64,000 bases of DNA from Clostridia bacterium. GTDB taxonomy: Bacteria; Bacillota; Clostridia; Oscillospirales; Acutalibacteraceae. This document shows positions 7,995-15,626 of this stretch, piece by piece. The DNA is taken from contig JAFSFY010000008.1 of assembly GCA_017434985.1 (NCBI GenBank), positions 1 through 64,000 of the forward strand. Direction: 5' to 3'. Numbering within the stretch: the stretch's first letter is position 1; every line of letters starts with the position of its first letter. The position numbers were made by a program, and so were the translations under genes. The notes beneath the pieces were generated by a model. The model had not been told where the DNA came from. It did no database searches and saw only the letters and a program-made list of their open reading frames with translations.

Positions 7995-10760
7995 TTAAAC
8001 GACGATGGTGGCTACGCTGCCGCCGACTTTGTCTTTCTTGACAATGATCTGTTTATCGATTTTTTGCTTGAGTTCACCGACGTGGGAAATGATACCGACA
8101 AGGCGGTTGCCCTCTGCCAACGAGGAAAGTGCTTTCATAGCGGCGGCGAGAGATTCCTCATCGAGGGAACCAAAGCCTTCGTCCACGAACATCGTATCAA
8201 GCTTAATGCCACCTGCGCTGGATTGAATCTCGTCGGCAAGGCCGAGAGCCAATGCCAAGGATGCCTTGAAGGATTCGCCGCCCGAAAGGGATTTGACGCT
8301 GCGGTGGCTACCGTTATAGTGGTCGATCACATCCAAATCCAAACCACTTTGTCCGGATTTGGAAAGGGCTTCCTTGCGGCGCACCAAATCGTACTGACCG
8401 TCGGTCATAATCATCAGGCGGGTGTTGGCACGATTGATGATACGGTCAAAGTAGTTCATTTGGATATAGGTTTCCAACATAATCTTTTCCTTGCCGGAAA
8501 GTTGACCGTTCGCCGTGTTGGAAAGTGCTTTTACCCATGCGTATTTCTTCTCGGTCGCGACAAGATCGCCCGATTTCTGCTTAATATTATCCAGCGCCGA
8601 TTGGTTGGTGCCGATGCGACTGTGAACGGTTTTGGCTTGCCTATCCAGCTCAGCTAACTGCGCTTCCAAAATCGTCAGCTTTTCGGTTTCCTTTTCCAAA
8701 TCAATCGCGATATCCTCGCCAATCCTTTTCACGATTTCCTTTTTTGCCGCCTCAAGGGACGCCAATTTCTCGTTGCTCTCGTTCAAGGCTTTCAGCGCAT
8801 CCTCACAGCTCTTGACCAGTTCTTCCGCTTTCTCGGTCAGCGCCGTAATTTCCGTTTCCGCCTCCGCTTTGGTTTCGAACGTGAGTTTGGCTTTCAGTTC
8901 CGCGATGCGTTTTTCCAGAGAATCGTTTTCGGCAATTTTGGCTTTAACCGCATCGTTAATCTCGGTAAGTTTTCCCTTCAAAACTTCCAACTGCTGCATT
9001 TTTTCGGGCAGCAGGTTCTCGATTTCCGCTTTGCGGTCGATGTTCTTTTGTGCCGTTTGGATCCGTGCGTTTTGCTCGGCGATTTTGGCATCCACATCCG
9101 ACAATTTTACCGCTGCGAGCGATTTGGCTTCTTCGAACGCAACGTCGCCCAACAGCGCTTGCGTTTCTCCCAAAACGCCGGCACGCTTTTCCTCCAACGC
9201 GCCTTTCAAACTCCCTGCCTTTTGTCTGGCGTCATTGGCGCGGGTATTCGCCGTTTCTAAATCGCTCTGCAACGCTTCCAGCTGTTCTTTTGTGGGAGCA
9301 TTTTCGGGTTTTACTGCCGGTTTCGGATGAGCAGTAGAGCCGCAAACGGGACAAGGCTCGTTTGCCGCTAACGTATCTGCCAAAATACCCGCCTGTGCGT
9401 CTAAATACAGTTTGTTCTGCGCTTTGTATGCCGCATCCGCTTGATCGGCGGCCGCCTGCTTTTCGGTATATTTCTCAACGGCTTGTTTATACTCCGCTTC
9501 GGCATTTTCGAGCAGAACAATATTCCGCTTTAAGGCATTCAATTTATCGGCGTTATCGCTCAGTGCTTTTTTCTCGATTTCCAGCTTGATCTTCTCTTCG
9601 CCCGCCTTGTCCAAAGACTTGCTTTCTTCGGTAAGGGCGGAAATGTCATCGTTTACCGTCGCAATAGACGCGGTGGTGCTATCAACATCTTTGGCACTGT
9701 TGTCGATAAATGCTTTATTATTGCTAAACGCGGACAGTTTATCGGACAACTCGTCGTAATCGGGCAGTAAGGCCTTAAGCGCCGCCGCCCGCTCGCGCAT
9801 ATGCGCAACTTCAGGTTGTTTGGCTTTCTCAGCTTCGGCTTTTTCGGCGAGACGCTGACCGTTTTCCGTTTCGGCTGCAAGGTCGGCGGTGTTCTTTTCC
9901 AGATCCGCTTTTGCCTGTTGGATATCGTTAGCTTTGTTTACGGATACCTTAACCGCATCCAGGGATTTTTGCAGCTCACCTTTCTTCTCTTCGACGCCCC
10001 GTTCCGCTTTTTTATCCTCATCAATCAGCTTTTCGATAAGCGTAAGCGTATCCTCAATGGTCATATCGCCCCGTTTGGCTTTGCTGACCTCGATGGAGTC
10101 AGTGTTGTCTTCATCGCAAACGATACCGCTTACATATTGCGAAATGCTGCGTCGAATGACGTCGCATTCGTCAGCAAGTTTTCCCGACTCTCTCTTCAAA
10201 CGGTCTTGCAGATCTTGGAACAGTTCCGTCTTAAAAATGTGTCGAAAAATCTCCATACGTTCTTTCGTAGGAGCAAGCAGCAGCTTCAGGAAATCGCCTT
10301 GCGCAATCATCGCAATTTGGCAGAATTGGTTACGGTCAATGCCGATAATCTCTTGGACAGCATTATCAACGTCTTTGATTTTGGTAACGACTCTTCCGTC
10401 GGGATAGGTGAGTTCGGCATTGGCCACCTGTTTGGTGGTGCCGCCACCGCGTTTGGATTCACGCTCATATTCGGGATTGCGTTTAACGGTATACTCTTTA
10501 TCGCGATAACTAAAAACGAGTTCCACCTCGGTGGGCGTAGATTCGTCGGCGTATTTCGAGCGCAACATCGAAACCTCGCGGTTTTTGCCGCTCGGCTCTC
10601 CGTAAAGCGCGTAGGTGATCGCATCGAAAATAGTGGTTTTACCCGCGCCGGTATCGCCGGTGATGAGATACAGTCCGCCCGTGCCGAGTTTATTAAAATC
10701 AAATTCGGTTACGCCCGCATAAGGCCCGAAGGCCGAGATTTTCAGTTTTAACGGTCTCAT
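7995..10760 (-). CDS. sbcC: Exonuclease SbcC, SMC-like ATPase subunit
   Basis: The 921-aa protein forms with SbcD the Mre11-Rad50-like complex that opens hairpins and trims double-strand ends. Walker A GDTGAGKTT lies near residue 35, followed by long coiled-coil arms. A zinc-hook CPVCG lies near residue 470, at the middle. The ABC signature LSGGES is near 825 and Walker B FVDEGFGSLDEE near 863. The length is slightly below that of E. coli SbcC (about 1050), mainly in the coils. The start codon follows the sbcD stop directly (TAAATG), so translation is coupled. It is less AT-rich than the LRR genes to its left. Confidence 0.95.
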   Translation of the reverse strand: MRPLKLKISAFGPYAGVTEFDFNKLGTGGLYLITGDTGAGKTTIFDAITYALYGEPSGKNREVSMLRSKYADESTPTEVELVFSYRDKEYTVKRNPEYERESKRGGGTTKQVANAELTYPDGRVVTKIKDVDNAVQEIIGIDRNQFCQIAMIAQGDFLKLLLAPTKERMEIFRHIFKTELFQDLQDRLKRESGKLADECDVIRRSISQYVSGIVCDEDNTDSIEVSKAKRGDMTIEDTLTLIEKLIDEDKKAERGVEEKKGELQKSLDAVKVSVNKANDIQQAKADLEKNTADLAAETENGQRLAEKAEAEKAKQPEVAHMRERAAALKALLPDYDELSDKLSAFSNNKAFIDNSAKDVDSTTASIATVNDDISALTEESKSLDKAGEEKIKLEIEKKALSDNADKLNALKRNIVLLENAEAEYKQAVEKYTEKQAAADQADAAYKAQNKLYLDAQAGILADTLAANEPCPVCGSTAHPKPAVKPENAPTKEQLEALQSDLETANTRANDARQKAGSLKGALEEKRAGVLGETQALLGDVAFEEAKSLAAVKLSDVDAKIAEQNARIQTAQKNIDRKAEIENLLPEKMQQLEVLKGKLTEINDAVKAKIAENDSLEKRIAELKAKLTFETKAEAETEITALTEKAEELVKSCEDALKALNESNEKLASLEAAKKEIVKRIGEDIAIDLEKETEKLTILEAQLAELDRQAKTVHSRIGTNQSALDNIKQKSGDLVATEKKYAWVKALSNTANGQLSGKEKIMLETYIQMNYFDRIINRANTRLMIMTDGQYDLVRRKEALSKSGQSGLDLDVIDHYNGSHRSVKSLSGGESFKASLALALGLADEIQSSAGGIKLDTMFVDEGFGSLDEESLAAAMKALSSLAEGNRLVGIISHVGELKQKIDKQIIVKKDKVGGSVATIVV

Positions 10761-11900
10761 TTATTTGCCCTCCCAGATCTGTTCAATAATATCGTTGACA
10801 AATGCCGTTTGTTCGTCGCTGAGCGGTTGTCCGTTTTGAAGTTCGTAGAACTCAGCAAAATGCTGGGACGGAGACTTTTCTTTGACGTTTTCCGCACCGT
10901 TAATTTCGTTCATCGTGCGCGTTCTTTTGTTATCGTAATCCAGCTTCATAATGTTTTTGTAGATAACACGAAGCTTTGTCAGCACATCAGGAATGTCTTC
11001 TTCATCGGTCAAGGTGATGTGCATATAGTCTTCGTTGTAGCTGGTGTTCTCCCAAAAACTTTTAAGGGTCAGTTCTTCGTACGTTCCTTTGATCTCCACC
11101 ATATCGCGTTTCGGAATAAGCGGAATAAAATCGAGCGATATATCTCCCTTAGCGTTCATCTCCACGACCGTGACGGTTTTCTTATCATTCGCTTCGGAAA
11201 AAGAATATTTGAGGGGCGTGCCGCTGTAACGGATATGCTCACCGCCGCCGCATTTTTGCGCTCTGTGAATGTGGCCGAGTGCAACGTAGTCAAAATCGGT
11301 AAACACAGAAGCGTCTACATTATCGGTACCGCCCACCGAAACGTCCTCCGATTCGGTACGATCGGCTCCCGTTACAAACTGGTGGGTGACCAGCAGGTTG
11401 CGCTTGGACGTGTCGACGTTCATCGCATCAACCGTGAGTTTTACCGCGTCGGTGTACGAAGTGATTTCCGTATCGGGAAAAAATCTTCTGGCATTAGCCG
11501 GCTTGATGAACGGCAGCATATACACGTTCACGTCGCCGAACTCGTCCGTTAATGTGATCGGCTCAATGTAACCGGCATATACGGGAGACATATAAATACC
11601 GCTTTTGTCCATCAGACGTCCGCCAAAGGCAATACGCTCAGCAGAATCGTGGTTGCCGCTAATGACAAACACTTTTAGATCACGTTTGGCCAAGTGCACC
11701 AAGAAATGGTCGAACAGTTCCACCGCTTCTGCGGAAGGAACGGATTTGTCATAAACGTCACCTGCGATGATCACTGCGTCGGGTTTTTGTTCGTCAATGA
11801 TATTCATGATTTTGATCAGTATAAACTCCTGATCCTCCAACATAGAAAACTCATTGACGCGCTTTCCGAGATGCAAGTCCGATAAATGTACAAATTTCAT
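10761..11900 (-). CDS. sbcD: Exonuclease SbcD, nuclease subunit
   Basis: This Mre11-type calcineurin-like phosphoesterase is the nuclease partner of SbcC. ATG at 11900 (MKFVHLSDLHLGKRV) is preceded by GGAGGGA at 5-6 bp; an upstream in-frame start at 11915 would place the binding site inside the gene. The metal-binding blocks are visible in order: SDLHLG near residue 7, AGDVYDK near 47, SGNHDS near 83, VTHQ near 168 and ALGHIHRAQ near 207. The length of 379 aa is normal. It is upstream of and coupled to sbcC, and the 133-aa gene precedes it by about 65 bp. Confidence 0.95.
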   Translation of the reverse strand: MKFVHLSDLHLGKRVNEFSMLEDQEFILIKIMNIIDEQKPDAVIIAGDVYDKSVPSAEAVELFDHFLVHLAKRDLKVFVISGNHDSAERIAFGGRLMDKSGIYMSPVYAGYIEPITLTDEFGDVNVYMLPFIKPANARRFFPDTEITSYTDAVKLTVDAMNVDTSKRNLLVTHQFVTGADRTESEDVSVGGTDNVDASVFTDFDYVALGHIHRAQKCGGGEHIRYSGTPLKYSFSEANDKKTVTVVEMNAKGDISLDFIPLIPKRDMVEIKGTYEELTLKSFWENTSYNEDYMHITLTDEEDIPDVLTKLRVIYKNIMKLDYDNKRTRTMNEINGAENVKEKSPSQHFAEFYELQNGQPLSDEQTAFVNDIIEQIWEGK

Positions 11901-11965
11901 ATAGAATCCCTCCAAATCACTATTTTTAAATACGGTTTTATATTACACAGAAAATTCCCAGCAAA

Positions 11966-12367
11966 CTATGGCGCATTTTTAAATGCTTTCTCGTTTGCTT
12001 CTTCCTCTTTGAGCCATTCTTCGTATTGGCGGTTACCTTCTTCGGTTTCAAAGAAAGCGATAATATCCGGGAGAATCGTTCGAGCGAAAGATTCAAGTGC
12101 TTCACGCGGAATAGTGCATTTTGCGCTTCTATTACCGAGTACTACATATTTGAAAATTAAAAATGCTTTCTTGAACGGATTTGCGTGTTGCATTTCTTCA
12201 AGTTTGGGTTGGATTTTTCTTGCAACTATTTTGGCAAGTATTTTATCCTCGGATTCAGAAGCGGCCTTTAATTCGGCTTCGGTCATATTCGAATAAACTG
12301 AACTTGCATTAGTTATTAAAACTCGAAGTTCGTCGGTTGCTATATTTTTAAGTGTAATACGATTCAT
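11966..12367 (-). CDS. Hypothetical protein, 133 aa
   Basis: ATG at 12367 follows AAAGGAG. Predicted helical, mixed-charge protein (MNRITLKNIATDELRVLI...) with a basic middle and an acidic C-terminus (EEWLKEEEANEKAF). I recognise no domain, signal peptide or membrane helix. It precedes sbcD on the same strand by 65 bp and is the first gene behind the palindrome-containing promoter at 12484-12516, so it is probably co-transcribed with sbcDC. It might be an accessory protein of that unit, but nothing in the sequence proves this. Confidence 0.6.
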   Translation of the reverse strand: MNRITLKNIATDELRVLITNASSVYSNMTEAELKAASESEDKILAKIVARKIQPKLEEMQHANPFKKAFLIFKYVVLGNRSAKCTIPREALESFARTILPDIIAFFETEEGNRQYEEWLKEEEANEKAFKNAP

Positions 12368-12387
12368 AAATAAACTCCTTTTCGAGT

Positions 12388-12468
12388 GGGTATTAGGGAG
12401 TCATCCCTAACAAGTGGCGAAGCAAGCCGCGTTATATAAAAACGCGATGCTTGCGAAGATGATTCCGT
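12388..12468 (+). repeat. Hairpin repeat element, left copy
   Basis: This stretch has the order GTATTAGGG-spacer-CCCTAACAAG (a small hairpin), then AACGCGATGCTTGCGAAGA. The same order occurs in inverted orientation, expanded, at 12908-13067. It lies between the 133-aa gene and its promoter, in the leader of that transcript. Probably a dispersed intergenic palindromic element. Confidence 0.5.
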
Positions 12469-12483
12469 CTTTGCAATATCTTT

Positions 12484-12516
12484 ATTTTACAGCAATCAAA
12501 GTCCTATATAACGGAC
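12484..12516 (-). promoter_or_regulatory. Promoter with palindromic operator-like motif upstream of the 133-aa/sbcDC group
   Basis: Minus-strand motif GTCCGTTATATAGGAC (12516-12501), then 11 bp, then TAAAAT (12489-12484) as -10. The motif differs at one base from the one at 7979-7994 and has identical spacing. The XRE gene immediately upstream is an obvious candidate regulator. Confidence 0.55.
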
Positions 12517-12548
12517 ACTAAGTAGTGTATAATGTAAACAAAGCAAAG

Positions 12549-12755
12549 TTATTTCTCAGGAATAACCTCAACAATATCTTCGATTTTGCAATCGAGGGTA
12601 TAGCAAATCTTTTCAAGGGTTTCGATAGATACCGGCTCATCACGCCAAATCTTAGCCATAGCGTTGGTGGTGATTTTGGTCGCTTGTCTGAGCTGGGTGT
12701 TGGTAATCTTTTTGTCTATCATAAGTTTCTTTAATTTATCGTAAGAACGCGCCAT
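12549..12755 (-). CDS. XRE-family transcriptional regulator, 68 aa
   Basis: Start MARSYDKLKKLMIDKKI at 12755, with GGAGG 8 bp upstream. The whole protein is one Cro/C1-type helix-turn-helix: the recognition part reads TNTQLRQATKITTNAMAKIWR, followed by the typical PVSIETLEKICYTLDC block and an IEDIVEVIP end. This is the short HTH_26-like class, common on mobile elements and as single-domain regulators. It lies between two copies of an inverted repeat and next to the palindromic promoter of the following gene, so control of that promoter is plausible but unproven. Confidence 0.88.
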   Translation of the reverse strand: MARSYDKLKKLMIDKKITNTQLRQATKITTNAMAKIWRDEPVSIETLEKICYTLDCKIEDIVEVIPEK

Positions 12756-12907
12756 ATTGTAATCCTCCAATACCAATAATTCATTTTAAAGTATACCATA
12801 CCTTGCTTCAATAAACAACACTTATTTTGATTTTCTCAAAATATTTTTGAACTTGATATAGGCATACGAAACAGAATGTGCTATAATCAATTTACAAAAG
12901 TTTAAAG

Positions 12908-13067
12908 GACGGCAGCGTCTTCGCAAGCATCGTGTTTGTGATACCACAGACAAATCGCGACCTTGTCTTCGCAAGCATCGCGTTTTGTCTCCTATCCCGC
13001 GTTCTTGCCGTAGCAAGCATCGCGTTTGTGTACACAAAACACCTTGTTAGGGTGAGCCCTAATACCC
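12908..13067 (-). repeat. Hairpin repeat element, right copy (inverted and expanded)
   Basis: The interval 12756-13092 upstream of the recombinase holds no convincing gene. Its right half contains three copies of GCAAGCATCG(C/T)GTTT (near 12923, 12971 and 13013) and ends in a small hairpin, TTAGGG-TGAG-CCCTAA, near 13046-13062. Read on the minus strand it repeats the element at 12388-12468, with the core unit tripled. A TATAAT at about 12886 may belong to a promoter of the recombinase. Confidence 0.55.
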
Positions 13068-13092
13068 CATAAAATAAAGGCAGGTGAAAAGT

Positions 13093-14610
13093 ATGAAAGG
13101 TGTAATTTACGCTCGATATTCAAGTGACCATCAGCGTGAAGGGTCTATTGAAGGACAGATTCGTGAATGTACGGCATTTGCCGAGAAGAATGGAATTACC
13201 TTACTTCATAATTACATCGATCGTGCTTACTCTGCCAAAATAGATAATCGTCCCGCTTTCCAAGAGATGATAAAAGACAGTCATAAAAAGATGTTTGACG
13301 TCATTCTCGTTTGGAAACTTGACCGATTCGCTCGCGACCGTTTTGATTCGGCATACTATAAAAACTTGCTCAAAAAGAATGGCGTTCGTGTTGTGTCGGC
13401 AACCGAACCAATCTCAGACGGACCTGATGGTATTGTTATTGAAGCATTGTTTGAGGGTATGGCTGAATACTATTCTGCCGAGCTTGCTCAAAAAATCAAT
13501 CGCGGCATGACCGGGAATGCTCTTAAATGTAAATACAACGGCGGCACTCTTGCGGTGGGATATAAAATCAATAAAGAAACCCGTCTTTATGAAGTTAATC
13601 CCTTAACTGCTCCAATCGTAACCGAAGCATTCAATGCCTACCTTGACGGCAAAACAATGAAGCAAATCGCTGACGACTTTAATGCAAAGGGTTACCGCAA
13701 TACTATCGGAAGAAAGTTCTCTATTGATGCTATTTCAAGAATGTTGCAAAACCGCCACTACATAGGCGAATATAAATTCAAAGATATTGTAACACCCGGC
13801 GGCGTTCCTGCACTCATACCAATAGAGCTGTTTAATGCCGTACAACAAAGAATCGTAAAAACAAAAAAGGCACCGTCCAGCCACAAGGCGGTTGACGATT
13901 ACCTTTTAACAACAAAGCTATATTGCGGACATTGTGAGTCCTTTATGGTCGGCGAAAGCGGAACAAGTAACACCAATAAGATTTACCGCTATTATAAATG
14001 TGCAACCGCCAAGAAACGTAAAGGCTGCCACAAGAAAGCCGTTCGCAAAGAGTGGATTGAAGATATAGTCATTAACCAAGTCATGCGATTCCTAATGGAT
14101 GATGAGGCAATTGATGAGCTCGTTGATATTCTAATGAGGGCTCAAAAGAAAGAAAACACCACTCTACCGTTACTTAAACAAGAATTGCGCGAGGTTGAAA
14201 AGAGCATAAAGAATATGCTCGATGCAATTCAAAACAGCATTTTCACTTCATCTACAAAACAGAGGTTGGAAGAACTTGAAGCAAGAAAAGAAGATTTGGA
14301 AATCTCTATTGCTCGGGAGCAAATGTTCAAGCCTGTATTGGAGCCGAAGAAAATCAAGTTCTTCTTACATCAATTCCGCAAACTTGATACCACAAAGCTG
14401 GAACACCGGCGTTCACTGATAGACAATTTCGTAAATGCAGTTTTCCTGCACGATGACCGCATTGATTTTGTCTTCAACTATCAGAAAGGCACGAAAACCG
14501 TGACCTTCAAAGAATTGGAAGAGGCGTCCGAAGGAAGTTCGGATTTAATCGTGTCTGCTCGACCAAATAACGGAGATAGGCAAAAGCCTATCTCCGTTAT
14601 TTCTTTGTGA
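13093..14610 (+). CDS. Large serine recombinase
   Basis: About 505 aa. I choose ATG 13093 (MKGVIYARYSSD) because AGGTG lies 6 bp upstream; GTG 13084 would overlap that site. Order of domains: resolvase catalytic domain with the nucleophile Ser in YARYSS near residue 10 and the KLDRFARD helix near 80; a Recombinase domain with DGKTMKQIADDFNAKGYRN; a zinc-ribbon-like part with CGHCE and CATAKKRKGC near 290-315; and a C-terminal coiled coil. This is the architecture of integrases/excisionases of integrative elements such as the TnpX type. No phage genes follow on the right. It sits exactly at a sharp base-composition boundary. Confidence 0.93.
   Translation: MKGVIYARYSSDHQREGSIEGQIRECTAFAEKNGITLLHNYIDRAYSAKIDNRPAFQEMIKDSHKKMFDVILVWKLDRFARDRFDSAYYKNLLKKNGVRVVSATEPISDGPDGIVIEALFEGMAEYYSAELAQKINRGMTGNALKCKYNGGTLAVGYKINKETRLYEVNPLTAPIVTEAFNAYLDGKTMKQIADDFNAKGYRNTIGRKFSIDAISRMLQNRHYIGEYKFKDIVTPGGVPALIPIELFNAVQQRIVKTKKAPSSHKAVDDYLLTTKLYCGHCESFMVGESGTSNTNKIYRYYKCATAKKRKGCHKKAVRKEWIEDIVINQVMRFLMDDEAIDELVDILMRAQKKENTTLPLLKQELREVEKSIKNMLDAIQNSIFTSSTKQRLEELEARKEDLEISIAREQMFKPVLEPKKIKFFLHQFRKLDTTKLEHRRSLIDNFVNAVFLHDDRIDFVFNYQKGTKTVTFKELEEASEGSSDLIVSARPNNGDRQKPISVISL
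14565..14602 (+). terminator. Intrinsic terminator overlapping the recombinase 3' end
   Basis: Seventeen-bp perfect stem (AAATAACGGAGATAGGC and its complement) with loop AAAA, running into a T-rich tract. The recombinase stop at 14610 lies just after it, so the last codons are within the hairpin. Confidence 0.75.
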
Positions 14611-14678
14611 CGGTAGTTGGAATTTTTGCAATTATGAAAATGGGGACACTGCTCGGCGGGCGGTGTCCCTATTCACAA

Positions 14679-14707
14679 TTGACGGTAAAGGGTCCTTGCG
14701 CTATAAT
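14679..14707 (+). promoter_or_regulatory. Sigma-A type promoter for the phosphatase-family gene
   Basis: TTGACG (14679-14684), 17 bp, TATAAT (14702-14707). Transcription would begin near 14714, downstream of an in-frame GTG at 14710, which supports the ATG at 14737. A GGGACAC...GTGTCCC hairpin lies just upstream at 14643-14669. Confidence 0.75.
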
Positions 14708-14736
14708 GAGTGCGAAACAGCAAAGGAGGATGTAAC

Positions 14737-15588
14737 ATGCTTCGTTTGATGACCCACAACGTATGGAATAAAGACGAGAATCAGCCTGCTTGGGCGGAAA
14801 AAGGGCTCGACTGCTCCGCCGTTGCTCGTGTCGGCGGATTGGTGCAGGTATACAAAGACACGACGCCCGATATCATCGGTTGTCAAGAGGTGTCTTGTTT
14901 GATGGCCGATCTGCTCCGCGAACAAACGCTGGAAGCGGGATTCAACTACGCGCTGATTTGGGGACGATTCACCCCCATTTTGTACCGCGCGGACAAATTC
15001 GAGCTGGTGGACACCGCGTTTGGCACCTACGCCGAGCACATTGACGGCTTTGAAGGCAGCTTTAACGACGTGCAATCCAAAGCGTGGAACGTGGGTGTGT
15101 TCCGCGAAAAAGCGACCGGCAAACTGTTTGTGTTTGCCACCACCCATTTGTGGTGGATGTCCTCCGACAAAAACGTGGAACCGGATTGGTGGTACCAAGA
15201 ACATTCCGACGAGGCGCGCGAGATCCAAATCGCCGAAGTGGGTGCCAAAGTGAAAGAATTCAGCGAACAATACCACTGCCCCGCCGTGCTGGTGGGCGAT
15301 CTGAACACCGGCTACAACTCCAAGGCGGTGCAACATTTACTGGCAAACGGTTACCGCCACGCGCACGACATTGCGACCGACTACGCGGAAGAAGCCGTGG
15401 GCTATCACGATTGCTTCCCGTGGGGGTACGAGGAGCAGTACCACGACCGCCCGTTTGAAACGGCCATTGACCACATCTTGTTGTTAAACGAGCCTGACGG
15501 TTGTGTGAAACGCTTTGAACGCTATTCGCCCGACTACTACCTCCCCATTTCCGACCACTCCCCCGCCTACATTGACGTGGAATTTTAA
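14737..15588 (+). CDS. Endonuclease/exonuclease/phosphatase family protein
   Basis: ATG 14737 has AAAGGAGG 7 bp upstream. The 283-aa protein opens with the family signature MTHNVWNKDENQPAW, followed by GCQEV near residue 52 (metal-binding Glu), WWM near 140, LVGDLNTGYNS near 186 and the C-terminal SDHSPAYIDVEF with the catalytic Asp-His. Members include DNases, inositol phosphatases and sphingomyelinases; without a signal peptide this one is probably a cytosolic phosphodiesterase or phosphatase of unknown substrate. It stands alone on the plus strand and converges on the glycosidase-like genes. The codon use is GC-rich, unlike the recombinase next to it. Confidence 0.85.
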   Translation: MLRLMTHNVWNKDENQPAWAEKGLDCSAVARVGGLVQVYKDTTPDIIGCQEVSCLMADLLREQTLEAGFNYALIWGRFTPILYRADKFELVDTAFGTYAEHIDGFEGSFNDVQSKAWNVGVFREKATGKLFVFATTHLWWMSSDKNVEPDWWYQEHSDEAREIQIAEVGAKVKEFSEQYHCPAVLVGDLNTGYNSKAVQHLLANGYRHAHDIATDYAEEAVGYHDCFPWGYEEQYHDRPFETAIDHILLLNEPDGCVKRFERYSPDYYLPISDHSPAYIDVEF

Positions 15589-15592
15589 AAGG

Positions 15593-15623
15593 AACAGCCA
15601 CCGTGCACGGCACGGTGGCTGTT
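15593..15623. terminator. Bidirectional terminator
   Basis: Fourteen-bp perfect stem AACAGCCACCGTGC / complement with a 3-nt loop, followed by TTTT on the plus strand and an A-rich run on the other side. It serves the converging genes ending at 15588 and 15627. Confidence 0.8.
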
Positions 15624-15626
15624 TTA

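Noticed and set aside
12908-13035. Possible CRISPR-like array
   Set aside because: Three imperfect units of about 17 bp with unequal spacers and no cas genes; they also occur inverted at 12440.
12822-13037. A 71-aa minus-strand open frame with repeated TRCLRRQ-type units
   Set aside because: It is a translation of the hairpin repeat element (GCAAGCATCG units), not a protein-like sequence, and it has no ribosome binding site.
14643-14669. GGGACAC...GTGTCCC hairpin
   Set aside because: Too short to call an attachment site or terminator by itself; noted as context for the recombinase boundary.
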